Shown here: positions 39,915-50,723 of the stretch, piece after piece
Numbering within the stretch: position 1 is the first letter of the stretch
Layout of the letters: every line of letters starts with the position of its first letter
DNA from: Rhodoferax sp.
GTDB lineage: Bacteria; Pseudomonadota; Gammaproteobacteria; Burkholderiales; Burkholderiaceae_C
NCBI GenBank assembly: GCA_031291305.1
Contig: JARLJH010000010.1
Coordinates: 1 to 64,000, forward strand
Length of the DNA stretch: 64,000 nt
Direction: 5' to 3'
Position numbers and translations under genes: made by a program
The notes under the pieces: model-generated
What the model saw: the letters and a program-made list of their open reading frames with translations, nothing else
What the model was told of the DNA's origin: nothing
The model's database searches: none

Positions 39915-40763
39915 ATGAGCATCACCACCGTAGGTATTGTTGGCGCGGGCACCATGGGTAACGGCATTGCGCAGGCGTGCGCTGTGTCGGGTCTGAACGT
40001 TGTCATGGTCGATATTTCAGATGCGGCGGTGGCCAAGGGCGTGGCCACCGTGTCGGGCAGTCTGGACCGGTTGATCAAAAAAGAAAAGATCACCGCCCTG
40101 GATAAGGATGCCGCCATGGCACGCATCACTGGCAGCACCAACTATGACGACCTCAAGGTCGCGCAATTGGTGATTGAGGCCGCCACCGAAAACTACGACC
40201 TCAAGGTCAAGATCGTCAAGCAACTGGATGCGCTGCTGGCCCCAGAGGTCATTGTCGCCACCAACACCTCCTCGATCTCGATCACCAAACTGGCTGCTGT
40301 GACGCAGCGCGCCGACCGTTTTATCGGCATGCATTTCTTCAACCCGGTGCCGATGATGGCGCTGGTGGAGATCATTCGTGGCCTGCAGACCAGCGACACC
40401 ACCCACGAAGCAGTGCACGCCATGGCCACCGCGCTGGGCAAGTCGCCGATCACCGTCAAAAACAATCCCGGTTTTGTGGTGAACCGCATCCTGGTGCCGA
40501 TGATCAACGAGGCTTTTTTTGTGCTGGCCGAAGGCATTGCCACACCCGAGGACATTGACGCCGGTATGAAGCTGGGCTGCAACCAGCCGATTGGCCCGCT
40601 GGCGCTGGCCGACATGATTGGCCTGGACGTGTGCCTGGCAGTCATGGACGTATACGTGACCGAGTTTGCCGACAGCAAATACCGCCCCTGCCCACTGCTC
40701 AAAGAAATGGTGGCCGCTGGCCGCCTGGGTCGCAAGACCGGGCAGGGTGTATACAAGTATTGA
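39915..40763 (+). CDS. 3-hydroxybutyryl-CoA dehydrogenase
   Basis: NAD-dependent oxidation of (S)-3-hydroxyacyl-CoA, or its reverse in butyrate-type pathways. The 282 residues start MSITTVGIVGAGTMGNGIAQACAVSG, a Rossmann fold. TNTSSISITKLA and the catalytic His of IGMHFFNPVPMMALVEII follow (about residue 138), then NPGFVVNRILVPMINEAFF and GPLALADMIGLDVCLAVM. ATG 39915 fits the family; the preceding MEDFT is not conserved. Likely works with the CoA-linked and PHA functions elsewhere in the window. Confidence 0.95.
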   Translation: MSITTVGIVGAGTMGNGIAQACAVSGLNVVMVDISDAAVAKGVATVSGSLDRLIKKEKITALDKDAAMARITGSTNYDDLKVAQLVIEAATENYDLKVKIVKQLDALLAPEVIVATNTSSISITKLAAVTQRADRFIGMHFFNPVPMMALVEIIRGLQTSDTTHEAVHAMATALGKSPITVKNNPGFVVNRILVPMINEAFFVLAEGIATPEDIDAGMKLGCNQPIGPLALADMIGLDVCLAVMDVYVTEFADSKYRPCPLLKEMVAAGRLGRKTGQGVYKY

Positions 40764-40815
40764 TTTGATAGTGGCCTGCCCATATTTCATGGGGGCTAGC
40801 GGTCATTTCTTTATG
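40764..40815. repeat. Repeat-like element after hbd
   Basis: TAGTGGCCTGCCCATATTTC and ATGGGGGCTAGCGGTCA retain the GCCCAT...ATGGGGGCTA core of the dispersed repeat. Confidence 0.5.
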
Positions 40816-40835
40816 TAAACTTTGAAGGCTTGTCC

Positions 40836-40944
40836 AGTTGGTGGACGCAAGCATGTTTGCATGCGTCTCCTACCGCACGGCAGAGCAGCGACAATCCACC
40901 TCCTTTTTGATGAACCGCCGGGCCAGATCCCGGCCTTTTTTTTC
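40836..40944 (+). promoter_or_regulatory. Structured leader with terminator-like hairpin before a GNAT gene
   Basis: GTCCA-GTTGG-TGGAC makes a small hairpin near 40832-40848. GCATG..CATGC can form another, and CCGGG-CCAGAT-CCCGG-CC followed by eight T directly abuts the ATG at 40945. No ribosome binding site is visible. It may be an attenuator, or simply the hbd terminator if the true start lies elsewhere. I could not match it to a known riboswitch class. Confidence 0.4.
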
Positions 40945-41475
40945 ATGTCTGAATCCATTGAAGTTGAAGTCCGTCCCGCCAAAGAGCGTGATGCCAAAAC
41001 CATTGCCGAAATCCAGGCCGCCGCCAGCCAGGCCGCGTTCAAGGCACAGTTCCCCGGCGAAGCCATGCCGGAATTTGATTCGCTGAAGAAAAGCCAGAGT
41101 TACTGGCGCGAAGCCATTGAGTTTGGTGACCCGCAGGTGCTGGTGGCTGTGGCGGATGGCGAGGTGGTGGGCTTTGTTGGCTTTGACCGCTCACGTGACC
41201 CCAAAACGCCTCCTACCATGGGCGAAATCTGGGCCCTGTACGCCCGTCCCAGCCATTGGGGCCAGGGCGTGGGCCTGGCGCTGTGGGATGGTGCGCGCGA
41301 TGCGCTGATCGAAGAGGGTTGCACCAAGGTTACCGCCTGGGTGCCGCTGGGTTATGAGCGCGCGCTGCGCTTTTTTGACATGGCAGGCTACAAGCGCGAG
41401 ATGACCAGCATCAAGACAGTGCAAATCGGTTTGACGCGAATTGAAGAAATCCGCTTCAAACGCGACCTGACGTAA
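40945..41475 (+). CDS. GNAT family N-acetyltransferase
   Basis: 176 residues. The acetyl-CoA loop reads ARPSHWGQGVGLALWDGARDAL (QxxGxG/A type), flanked by VLVAVADGEVVGFVGF and VTAWVPLGYERALRFFDMAGYK. The substrate is unknown. ATG 40945 begins a plausible N-terminus (MSESIEVEVRPAKERD), yet T-rich sequence occupies the expected ribosome-binding position. Upstream codons to 40822 are open but not protein-like. Stands between hbd and the convergent KAS III gene. Confidence 0.85.
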   Translation: MSESIEVEVRPAKERDAKTIAEIQAAASQAAFKAQFPGEAMPEFDSLKKSQSYWREAIEFGDPQVLVAVADGEVVGFVGFDRSRDPKTPPTMGEIWALYARPSHWGQGVGLALWDGARDALIEEGCTKVTAWVPLGYERALRFFDMAGYKREMTSIKTVQIGLTRIEEIRFKRDLT

Positions 41476-41487
41476 GCGTCTGATGGA

Positions 41488-42609
41488 TTAGGACAGGCGG
41501 CGCAACACCACGCTGCCAATCGAGTAACCCGCACCAAACGAGCAGATCACGCCCACATCGCCAGCCTGGATGTCGTCGTGGTGGCGGTGGAAGGCGATGA
41601 TGGAACCGGCTGAGGCGGTGTTGGCAAATTCGTTAAGGATCACGGGTGCGTCGTCAGACGTGGCGTCGCGCCCCAGCAGGCGGCGGCTGATGAGCTGGTT
41701 CATGGCCAGGTTGGCCTGGTGCAGCCAGAAGCGGCGCACACCGGGCGCGGCCAGATTCAGCGATGCCAGGTGGCTGCTCATATGCTCGGCGGCCATCGGG
41801 CAGACTTCCTTGAACACCTTGCGGCCTTCCTGATAGAAGAGCAGGTCACGGTCTTCCGGGTTGCGGTCTTCGCTGCGCGACATGTAGCCGGCGTTGTTGC
41901 GGATGCTGTTGGAAAACGAGGTCACCAGTTTGGTGCCCAGCACCTCAAAGGCACCAGCCGGCGCGGTGTCTTGCCGCTCCACCAGAATGGCGGTGCACAC
42001 GTCGCCAAAAATGAAGTGGCAGTCGCGGTCTTTCCAGGCCAGGTGCGGCGAGGTGATTTCGGGGTTGACCACCAGCACGGCGCGCGCTGTACCGCTTTTG
42101 ACGGCGTTGACGGCCATCTCGATGCCAAAGGTGGCCGATGAGCAGGCCACGTTCATGTCAAAGCCAAAGCCTTGGATGCCCAGCGCGTGCTGGATTTCGA
42201 TGGCCATGGCCGGGTAGGCGCGCTGCATGTTGGCGGCGGCGCAGATCACGCCATCCACGTCTGCGGCGGTTTTCCCTGCACGCTGTAAGGCGTCTTGTGC
42301 CGCCGCCACGCTGATCTCAGCCATCAAAGAAATGTCAGAGTCTGGTCGGGGTGTGAGACGTGGGCGCATGCGTGTGGGGTCGAGCACGCCGGATTTCTCG
42401 ACCACATAGCGCTGCTGGATGCCGGACGCCTTGACAATGAATTCTTCGCTAGAGTGCGGCACAGCGCTTCGGCTACCTGCTTCAATTTCAGCAGCGTGCG
42501 CGGCGTTTTCCAGGTCGGCGTAGCGGTTGAAGGTGTCCACCAGTTCGGCATTGCTGATGATATGGGGGGGCACATAAAGCCCGGTGCTGCTGATACAAAC
42601 GCGGTGCAT
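41488..42609 (-). CDS. Beta-ketoacyl-ACP synthase III family protein (PA3286-like)
   Basis: 373 residues, longer than housekeeping FabH (about 317). Catalytic Cys is in NVACSSATFG, His in WLHQANLAMN and Asn in FANTASAGS, so the triad is complete. The text closely follows Pseudomonas PA3286, reported to feed octanoyl-CoA from beta-oxidation into fatty-acid synthesis. An insert near residues 40-60 (AAHAAEIEAGSRSAVPHSSEEF) is characteristic of this subgroup. Start ATG 42609; the frame continues to 42813 without conserved residues. Confidence 0.9.
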   Translation of the reverse strand: MHRVCISSTGLYVPPHIISNAELVDTFNRYADLENAAHAAEIEAGSRSAVPHSSEEFIVKASGIQQRYVVEKSGVLDPTRMRPRLTPRPDSDISLMAEISVAAAQDALQRAGKTAADVDGVICAAANMQRAYPAMAIEIQHALGIQGFGFDMNVACSSATFGIEMAVNAVKSGTARAVLVVNPEITSPHLAWKDRDCHFIFGDVCTAILVERQDTAPAGAFEVLGTKLVTSFSNSIRNNAGYMSRSEDRNPEDRDLLFYQEGRKVFKEVCPMAAEHMSSHLASLNLAAPGVRRFWLHQANLAMNQLISRRLLGRDATSDDAPVILNEFANTASAGSIIAFHRHHDDIQAGDVGVICSFGAGYSIGSVVLRRLS

Positions 42610-42752
42610 GAATGATCTTTCTGAAAGGGTTCCGAAGTCCGTGTGAACTTGGCAGGGCGCCATTATCGAACCAGCCGAAGGACGCTTTGGGTGTGCCATC
42701 AAGGACAATTCCAAGGCTTGATCAACGGTTCCTCGTTTTGGAGTTTGTGTAA

Positions 42753-43679
42753 ATGGCCAGCAGCCTGCTTGTATTACTGGACGATATCGCCACCATCCTT
42801 GATGACGTGGCACTGTTGACCAAGGTGGCCGCCACGAAGACCGCGGGCGTGCTGGGCGATGACCTGGCCCTGAACGCGCAGCAGGTGGCGGGTGTCAAGG
42901 CGGACCGCGAGTTGCCGGTGGTGTGGGCGGTGGCCAAGGGATCGTTCATCAACAAGGCCATTTTGGTGCCCAGCGCGCTGCTGCTCAGCGCCGTGGCGCC
43001 GTGGTCGATCACGCCGTTGCTGATGGCAGGCGGCCTGTTTTTGTGCTTTGAGGGGTTCGAGAAGGTGGCGCACAAGCTGCTGCACAGCCCGTCCGAAGAT
43101 GAGGCTGGGCACGCTCAGCTGTTGCAGGCCCTGAGTGACGAGTCGGTGGATGTGCTGGCGCTGGAGAAAGAGAAAATCAAGGGCGCGGTGCGTACCGATT
43201 TCATCTTGTCCACCGAGATCATCGTCATCACCCTGGGCACGGTGGCTGGTGCCGGTTTTGTGACACAGTTCAGCGTGCTGGCTGGTGTGGCGGCGTTGAT
43301 GACGGCCGGGGTGTATGGCCTGGTGGCGGGCATTGTGAAGATTGACGACCTCGGGCTGTACCTGACGCAGCGCCCTAGCGGGGCAGCGCTTGGGGTGCAG
43401 CACGCGCTGGGGCGTGGCCTGCTGCGCGCTGCACCGCTGTTGATGAAAACTTTGACCGTGCTCGGCACGCTGGCCATGTTTCTGGTGGGCGGCGGCATCC
43501 TGGCGCACGGTTGGCACAGCGTGGGTGCGTGGTTGGAAAGCATCGGTCAGCTGGCGGGTAGCCTGGCACCCGTGGCGTCGGTGGTGCTTGGCACTGTGTT
43601 CGGGGTGCTGGCCGGTGGGGCGGTTTTTGTGGTTGTGACAGCGGTGGGGTGGGTCCGCTCTGGCTTACATAAGAAATAG
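42753..43679 (+). CDS. DUF808 family membrane protein (YedI-like)
   Basis: 308 residues. The N-terminus MASSLLVLLDDIATILDDVALLTKVAATKTAGVLGDDLALNA and LCFEGFEKVAHKLLH are signature blocks of DUF808. Four to six membrane segments are predicted (near 85-105, 155-190, 235-255 and 275-300). The function is unknown in all species. Divergent from the KAS III gene with a 143-base gap. Confidence 0.9.
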   Translation: MASSLLVLLDDIATILDDVALLTKVAATKTAGVLGDDLALNAQQVAGVKADRELPVVWAVAKGSFINKAILVPSALLLSAVAPWSITPLLMAGGLFLCFEGFEKVAHKLLHSPSEDEAGHAQLLQALSDESVDVLALEKEKIKGAVRTDFILSTEIIVITLGTVAGAGFVTQFSVLAGVAALMTAGVYGLVAGIVKIDDLGLYLTQRPSGAALGVQHALGRGLLRAAPLLMKTLTVLGTLAMFLVGGGILAHGWHSVGAWLESIGQLAGSLAPVASVVLGTVFGVLAGGAVFVVVTAVGWVRSGLHKK

Positions 43680-43735
43680 GCCTCTAGCCCTTGTCTTATA
43701 AGGACATATAGCTATCTTTGTAAGAGTTTTTTAAC
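43676..43735. repeat. Dispersed repeat copy
   Basis: GGCCTCTAGCCCTTGTCTTA then TAAGGACATATAGCTATC is one of the clearest copies of the genome repeat, located between two convergent genes. Confidence 0.75.
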
Positions 43736-43738
43736 GGC

Positions 43739-44209
43739 TCAGACCTCACCACCAAACGACTTGGTGAGGTTGTCGATGTATTGCTCCACGAGTTTTTCAA
43801 ACTCGGCCTGCACGGCGGGGACGACGATCATCTTCACCATGCTGGGCAGCGGCATCGTCAGCTCGCCTTGGATGTGTAGCGTCAGATGGGTGGAGGTTTT
43901 TTTGTCCACGATCTTCCAGTTGCCCGAGACCAGGGCGTTACCTTCGCCCTTGACTGGCGTCCAGACGACGGTGCCTTTGGCCGGGTTGGCCACGTATTTG
44001 GAGGCGTAAACCGTTTGCAGGACGAATTTGGCGATGCCAATCTTGGCCATTTCCCAGCGGTAAACACCGTTGCCCAAGTCCACCAGTTGGTCCAACTGGG
44101 GAAAGTGGCTGGCCGATTTGGGCACATCCGACAGCAGGTCGAACACGGTTTGATAAGGCGCCTTGACAGCAAATTCGTAGCCCAAATCCAGGTTGACAGT
44201 GATGGCCAT
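43739..44209 (-). CDS. SRPBCC (START-like) family protein
   Basis: 156 residues from ATG 44209. The pattern YEFAVKAPYQTVFDLLSDVPKSASHFPQLDQLVDLGNGVYRWEM followed by VVWTPVKGEGNALVSGNWKIV and a C-terminal amphipathic helix (VPAVQAEFEKLVEQYIDNLTKSF) fits the SRPBCC/polyketide cyclase-like fold, which binds hydrophobic ligands. The ligand is unknown. Divergent from dusC; AGGA-type ribosome binding site precedes the chosen start (GGAGACAAGC). Confidence 0.8.
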   Translation of the reverse strand: MAITVNLDLGYEFAVKAPYQTVFDLLSDVPKSASHFPQLDQLVDLGNGVYRWEMAKIGIAKFVLQTVYASKYVANPAKGTVVWTPVKGEGNALVSGNWKIVDKKTSTHLTLHIQGELTMPLPSMVKMIVVPAVQAEFEKLVEQYIDNLTKSFGGEV

Positions 44210-44325
44210 GCTTGTCTCCAAAAAGGATGATTGTTGTTTGCCACAAATCATAGCCCGACACAGGCTGAATCGACAGTCTGGATTGCCGCCACAATCTGCT
44301 CGTGCCAAACCAACCTGACACCCCT

Positions 44326-45387
44326 ATGACTTTGCTGCTGGCGCCGATGGAAGGCCTGCTGGACTTTGTGCTGCGTGATGTTCTGACCCGTGTGGGTGGG
44401 GTGCAGCGTTGCGTGTCCGAATTCATCCGCATCACCGACACGCTGCTCCCCGAGCGTGTGTTTGCCCGGTTGGTGCCGGAACTACAGCACGGCAGCCGCA
44501 CCGCCTCGGGCGTGCCAGTGCGACCGCAATTGCTGGGTTCCGACCCGGTCTGCATGGCGGACAACGCCGCGCGGCTGGCTGCCATGGGGTCTTGCGGCAT
44601 TGACCTGAACTTTGGCTGCCCGTCACCCGTGGTGAACCGGCACCGTGGTGGTGCGGCCTTGCTGGACGAGCCGGAACTGTTGTACGACATTGTCTCGGCG
44701 GTGCGCCGTGCAGTGCCTGAGCACCAGCAAGTGTCAGCCAAGATGCGACTCGGTCTCAACGACGACACCCGTGCCGAAGATTGCGCGCTGGCCATTGAAG
44801 CCGCTGGCGCTAATGAATTGGTGGTGCACGCACGCACCAAATTGGATGGCTACCGTCCGCCTGCCTACTGGGAGCGCGTGGGCGACATCCGTCAGGTGGT
44901 CAAACTGCCGTTGGTGGCCAATGGTGAGATATGGACTGTGGCGGATGCACAGGCATGTCGCGCCGCCAGTGGTTGCCAAGCGCTGATGTTGGGGCGCGGC
45001 ATGGTGGCCAATCCGGGGTTGGCGCGGGAAATTCTGGTGACACAAGCGACTGGCTTGGTGACCGAGCAGCCAGTGGTGGCTGTGCCGAACCGGAACAACC
45101 AACAAGCCGTGCTGTTGACTTGGGCACAGTTGCTGCCGCTGATCGCGGAATTCTGGCGTCTGGTGTGCCAGCATCTTCGGCGCGACCAGCAGACCGGGCG
45201 GCTCAAGCAGTGGTTGAATCTACTGCGCCGGGTGTATCCCCAGGCGCAAGTGGCTTTTGAGGCGGTCAAGACCTTTCACCGACCGGACGATGTGGATGTC
45301 TGGTTGGCGACACAGTTGGTAGGGCTTGAATCTTGCATATACGGCACCATCTCACCAGAGTCTGCAGCGCAGGAAGCGGCTCGATAG
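44326..45387 (+). CDS. dusC: tRNA-dihydrouridine(16) synthase
   Basis: FMN enzyme reducing uridine 16 in tRNA D-loops. From ATG 44326: LLLAPMEGLLDFVLRDVL, ELQHGSRTASGVPVRPQLLGSDP, DLNFGCPSPVVNRHRGGAALL (catalytic Cys in GCPS), ELVVHARTKLDGYRPPAYW, and LVANGEIWTV with LMLGRGMVANPGL. The PELQ..SRT..G and RGGAALL wording points to DusC rather than DusA or DusB. 353 residues; an upstream GTG at 44302 would add eight. Confidence 0.93.
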   Translation: MTLLLAPMEGLLDFVLRDVLTRVGGVQRCVSEFIRITDTLLPERVFARLVPELQHGSRTASGVPVRPQLLGSDPVCMADNAARLAAMGSCGIDLNFGCPSPVVNRHRGGAALLDEPELLYDIVSAVRRAVPEHQQVSAKMRLGLNDDTRAEDCALAIEAAGANELVVHARTKLDGYRPPAYWERVGDIRQVVKLPLVANGEIWTVADAQACRAASGCQALMLGRGMVANPGLAREILVTQATGLVTEQPVVAVPNRNNQQAVLLTWAQLLPLIAEFWRLVCQHLRRDQQTGRLKQWLNLLRRVYPQAQVAFEAVKTFHRPDDVDVWLATQLVGLESCIYGTISPESAAQEAAR

Positions 45388-45396
45388 AATGATTTC

Positions 45397-45759
45397 ATGA
45401 GCACAAAAATACCGAAAATTATTCCGCAACACCCTGCCAAATCTGGAGTCGATGACACGGATGGCACAGTGGTGCTGGAGCGGCGGACCCTGAAAACCAA
45501 GCCGCCCAAGCTTTACCAAGTGGTCATGCTCAATGATGACTACACGCCGATGGAATTTGTGGTGATCGTGATTCAGGAGTATTTCGGCAAGGATCTGGAA
45601 ACAGCGACCCAGATCATGCTGAAGATTCATCTGGATGGCCGGGGCGTCTGCGGGGTTTACTCCCGTGACGTGGCCGCCACCAAGGTGAGTCAAGTGTTGG
45701 ATGCTGCCAACAAGGCGGGGCATCCGTTGCAGTGTGTCGCAGAACCGTTGGATTCGTAA
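45397..45759 (+). CDS. clpS: ATP-dependent Clp protease adaptor ClpS
   Basis: Delivers N-degron substrates to ClpAP. The 120 residues include [29 protein letters not shown], with the hydrophobic pocket and Asp-Asp that bind N-terminal residues. [20 protein letters not shown] forms the ClpA-contact side. It lies just upstream of clpA, the universal arrangement. Confidence 0.96.
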   Translation: MSTKIPKIIPQHPAKSGVDDTDGTVVLERRTLKTKPPKLYQVVMLNDDYTPMEFVVIVIQEYFGKDLETATQIMLKIHLDGRGVCGVYSRDVAATKVSQVLDAANKAGHPLQCVAEPLDS

Positions 45760-45840
45760 GCAACTGAATCCTTGTACAAAAGCCCTGATTTCAAATCAGA
45801 TTACAGTTGACCATCGAACAGAAGCTATTAAAGGAACACC

Positions 45841-48168
<2,328 letters not shown>

Positions 48169-48188
48169 CTACCTCTGGCCTCCACGCC

Positions 48189-48231
48189 AAACCGGTACAT
48201 GCCCTGTGAGCGGGCTGTACCGGTTTTTTTG
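48189..48231 (+). terminator. Terminator after clpA
   Basis: AAACCGGTAC and GTACCGGTTT enclose an inner GCCC/GGGC stem and are followed by a T-run. Confidence 0.9.
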
Positions 48232-48262
48232 TTAGTGTGGCTTGTGGAGGTCTCAAAATGCC

Positions 48263-48294
48263 AAAAAAAAGGGTTGGTCTTGCGACCAACCCTT
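48263..48294 (-). terminator. Terminator after the phasin gene
   Basis: On the minus strand AAGGGTTGGTC-GCAA-GACCAACCC is followed by eight T. It is 195 bases beyond the phasin stop, so the mRNA has a long 3' untranslated region, or a small RNA ends here. Confidence 0.8.
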
Positions 48295-48488
48295 AAGGGA
48301 TCCCTGAACCTGATGGTTTCGAAAGGACCCGAGGAGACAACTTGCTGAAACCCTGAGGCTTCTAAATTCAGAACTTCTCTTAGTATCTCAGGGTTTCCCC
48401 TTAATCGTTAGAGACTGGTGCTTAATTTTCGTAACTTGTCTGATTTAAGCAAAGTTACTTGATTTAAACCAAGCAAGCAGTATGCCAA

Positions 48489-49031
48489 TTAGCGCTTCTT
48501 GGCAGCAGGTTTTGTTGCGTTGACCGCGGTGTTGGTCATCGCTGTGAAGTTGGATTCGGCGACGTCAGTCGCTTGCTTGACTGCTTTTTGAACGGATTCA
48601 AGAGCATTGCTGGCAGCAGCCACAGCGCTCTTCATAACGGCTACAGCAGCTTCGGAGCCAGCAGGTGCGTTTTTGGTGGCTGCGTCCACCATGCTGGTGA
48701 ATTGTTGTTGAGCTTGTGCTGCTTGGCCTTCCATGGCCTTAGTGAGTTCGCTGGTGGTGCCAGTGGCGATTTCGTAAAGGTGACGGCTATAGGCAGCAGT
48801 TTTTTCAGCCAGAGGTTGCATCAGACCTGATTGCAATGCCATCAGTTCTTGAGCGTCTTTCACGCTGAGCATGGCCTTGGCGTTTTCGCTGGATTCAGCC
48901 AAAGCGGCCTTGGAAGCAGCCATATTTAGTTCAACAATCTTTTCAACACCTTCAAAAGCCTTGGCGGTCAGGCTGAGCAGCGTTTCGACGTTGGCTTTTT
49001 GCGAGGCCAGAACTTGTTCTACGGTCATCAT
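48489..49031 (-). CDS. Phasin family protein
   Basis: Coats polyhydroxyalkanoate granules and controls their size. About 180 residues, almost wholly helical and Ala-rich: [43 protein letters not shown], then [30 protein letters not shown], ending in a Lys/Ala-rich tail (KPAAKKR). This is the beta-proteobacterial PhaP pattern. The third codon ATG (49031) has GGAG eight bases upstream; ATG 49037 is too close to it. Two PhaR-like palindromes lie upstream. Confidence 0.93.
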   Translation of the reverse strand: MMTVEQVLASQKANVETLLSLTAKAFEGVEKIVELNMAASKAALAESSENAKAMLSVKDAQELMALQSGLMQPLAEKTAAYSRHLYEIATGTTSELTKAMEGQAAQAQQQFTSMVDAATKNAPAGSEAAVAVMKSAVAAASNALESVQKAVKQATDVAESNFTAMTNTAVNATKPAAKKR

Positions 49032-49095
49032 CTTCATATCTCCATGGGTTAAATAAAAAATGTATCTGCCCTGTCATTGAGTCTGATTCGGCGTA

Positions 49096-49110
49096 TGTTG
49101 CAGTGCAGCA
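49096..49110. promoter_or_regulatory. Candidate PhaR-type operator 1
   Basis: TGTTGC-AGT-GCAGCA, an inverted repeat of form TGYTGC-N3-GCARCA, 65 bases before the phasin start. Confidence 0.45.
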
Positions 49111-49152
49111 TGAAGGAATTATAGGGAGAAGTTGGAAGGGTGCAAGCTATAT

Positions 49153-49169
49153 TTGCTGCGTTGCAACAA
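49153..49169. promoter_or_regulatory. Candidate PhaR-type operator 2
   Basis: TTGCTGC-GTT-GCAACAA shares the same TGYTGC-N3-GCARCA form. Binding by PhaR is inferred from resemblance to PHA-gene operators; phaR is not in the window. Confidence 0.45.
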
Positions 49170-49330
49170 TTTAGTCTGCATTGCCTAAATATTGTTGTTG
49201 TCAACACGGTGACACAAAATCACCAACAATCCTCGACGAAAAGAAACATTAGGCGCTTGCGTGATTTCCTGAAAGTCCGACCCGGGTAAAGTCGCAGTCC
49301 CTACTTTTTCAATTTGCTCCTGAACCTTAC

Positions 49331-50053
49331 ATGACCCAAACTCTTGATTTCCTGGATGGCCAGGCTGCTATTGTCGAAGCTGCCATCACTTCTCGCCTGT
49401 CAGCGCGTGCGTTTACGTCGCAACCGGTGCCGCGCCCTGTTTTGGCGCATTTGTTGGAGGTCGCTAGCAGAGCACCTTCCGGCACGAATACCCAACCCTG
49501 GAAGGTTTATGTGCTTCAGGGTGTCAGCCGTGATGCGCTGGTTGCAGAGGTGTGTACCGCCCATGACGCCTTGCGGGCAGATCCTGCGTTGGCCGAAGAG
49601 TTTCGGGAGGAATACGATTACTACCCTGCAAAATGGGTCAGCCCCTACATTGATCGTCGCCGCGAAAACGGTTGGAGCCTGTATGGCCTACTGGGTATTG
49701 GTAAGGGCGACAAAGACAAAATGCACGCGCAACATCAGCGTAACTTTCGTTTTTTTGATGCCCCGGTGGGCTTGATGTTTACTGTTGATCGAGTTATGGG
49801 GCGAGGCTCTTTCGTAGACTATGGCATGTTTCTACAAAACCTGATGGTGCTAGCTCGTGCACATGGACTTCACACCTGCCCGCAGGCAGCTTGGAACGGC
49901 TTTTCCAATATCATTACACGGCATCTTGGTGCAGGTGTTGATGAAATGTTGGTGTGTGGTATGGCGCTGGGCTACGCCGACATGTCAAATCCTGTCAATG
50001 GGCTTCACACGCCCAGAGTACCTATGGATGAATTCACAAAGTGGCTCGATTGA
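49331..50053 (+). CDS. Nitroreductase family protein
   Basis: FMN-dependent oxidoreductase. The 240 residues show SRLSARAFTSQPVPRPVLAHLLEVASRAPSGTNTQPWKVYVL, which holds the FMN-binding Arg/Ser and SGTNTQPW motif. FVDYGMFLQNLMVLARAHGLHTCPQAAW and CGMALGYAD follow. The insert around DYYPAKWVSPYIDRRRENGWSLY is typical of the longer proteobacterial subgroup. The physiological substrate is unknown. Confidence 0.9.
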   Translation: MTQTLDFLDGQAAIVEAAITSRLSARAFTSQPVPRPVLAHLLEVASRAPSGTNTQPWKVYVLQGVSRDALVAEVCTAHDALRADPALAEEFREEYDYYPAKWVSPYIDRRRENGWSLYGLLGIGKGDKDKMHAQHQRNFRFFDAPVGLMFTVDRVMGRGSFVDYGMFLQNLMVLARAHGLHTCPQAAWNGFSNIITRHLGAGVDEMLVCGMALGYADMSNPVNGLHTPRVPMDEFTKWLD

Positions 50054-50300
50054 TGTGACAACTGTTTGAATGCCGATTAAAGTTTGGTGTTGTTGTTACC
50101 CAGTCCTGAGGGCTTTCAGAAAAGTTTGTGGACCCGATTAAATGCCCCATTTAATTCCGCTTAGAATTCTCCATGGTCAGGCGGTGTCAGTGGACAATAG
50201 CTGATGTCTGAGAGGCAACGTCGTTTGTGCAAAGTAGTGCAGAACTGATGACAAAGAATTTTTCGTGAACACCAATTTTCCTAAGACTAAGAGGTAGGTT

Positions 50301-50573
50301 GTGAATAAAACAGAACTGATTGATTACGTAGCATCCAACGCTGACATTCCCAAGGCGGTTGCTGCGCGTGCGCTTGAATCAACCATCTCGGCTGTCAAGT
50401 TAACCCTGAAAAAAGGTGATTCCGTGTCTTTGGTTGGATTTGGCACCTTTGCCGTAGGAAAGAGGGCTGCGCGGGTCGGTCGCAATCCTCGAACTGGTGC
50501 ATCGATTAAAATCAAGGCAGCCAAGGTGCCGAAGTTTCGGCCAGGTAAAGCCTTGAAAGATGCCATCAACTGA
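50301..50573 (+). CDS. hupB: DNA-binding protein HU
   Basis: Dimeric nucleoid protein. The 90 residues read [66 protein letters not shown] from GTG 50301; the Arg/Pro DNA-binding arm is [25 protein letters not shown] precedes the GTG. A 247-base upstream gap holds its promoter. tRNA-Val follows 15 bases after the stop. Confidence 0.96.
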   Translation: MNKTELIDYVASNADIPKAVAARALESTISAVKLTLKKGDSVSLVGFGTFAVGKRAARVGRNPRTGASIKIKAAKVPKFRPGKALKDAIN

Positions 50574-50588
50574 ATTTGGTTTTCGGTG

Positions 50589-50664
50589 GGGTGATTAGCT
50601 CAGTTGGTAGAGCGGCGCCCTTACAAGGCGTAGGTCGGCGGTTCGAGCCCGTCATCACCCACCA
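50589..50664 (+). tRNA. tRNA-Val (anticodon TAC)
   Basis: Acceptor GGGTGAT pairs with ATCACCC. The D-arm is GCTCAGTTGGTAGAGC, the anticodon loop CTTACAA and the T-arm GGTTCGAGCC. CCA is encoded. It reads GUA codons for valine. Confidence 0.96.
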
Positions 50665-50672
50665 TCTAAGCA

Positions 50673-50699
50673 AAGGCGAACTCTTGGTTCGCCTTTTTT
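50673..50699 (+). terminator. Terminator after tRNA-Val
   Basis: AAGGCGAA, CTCTTGG loop, TTCGCCTT and a T-run. Confidence 0.9.
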
Positions 50700-50723
50700 G
50701 TTTGCTTGCAGGAGTCCTTTTAC

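Noticed and set aside
40822-40944. Upstream extension of the GNAT gene
   Set aside because: Would translate through the hairpins and poly-T and lacks conserved residues.
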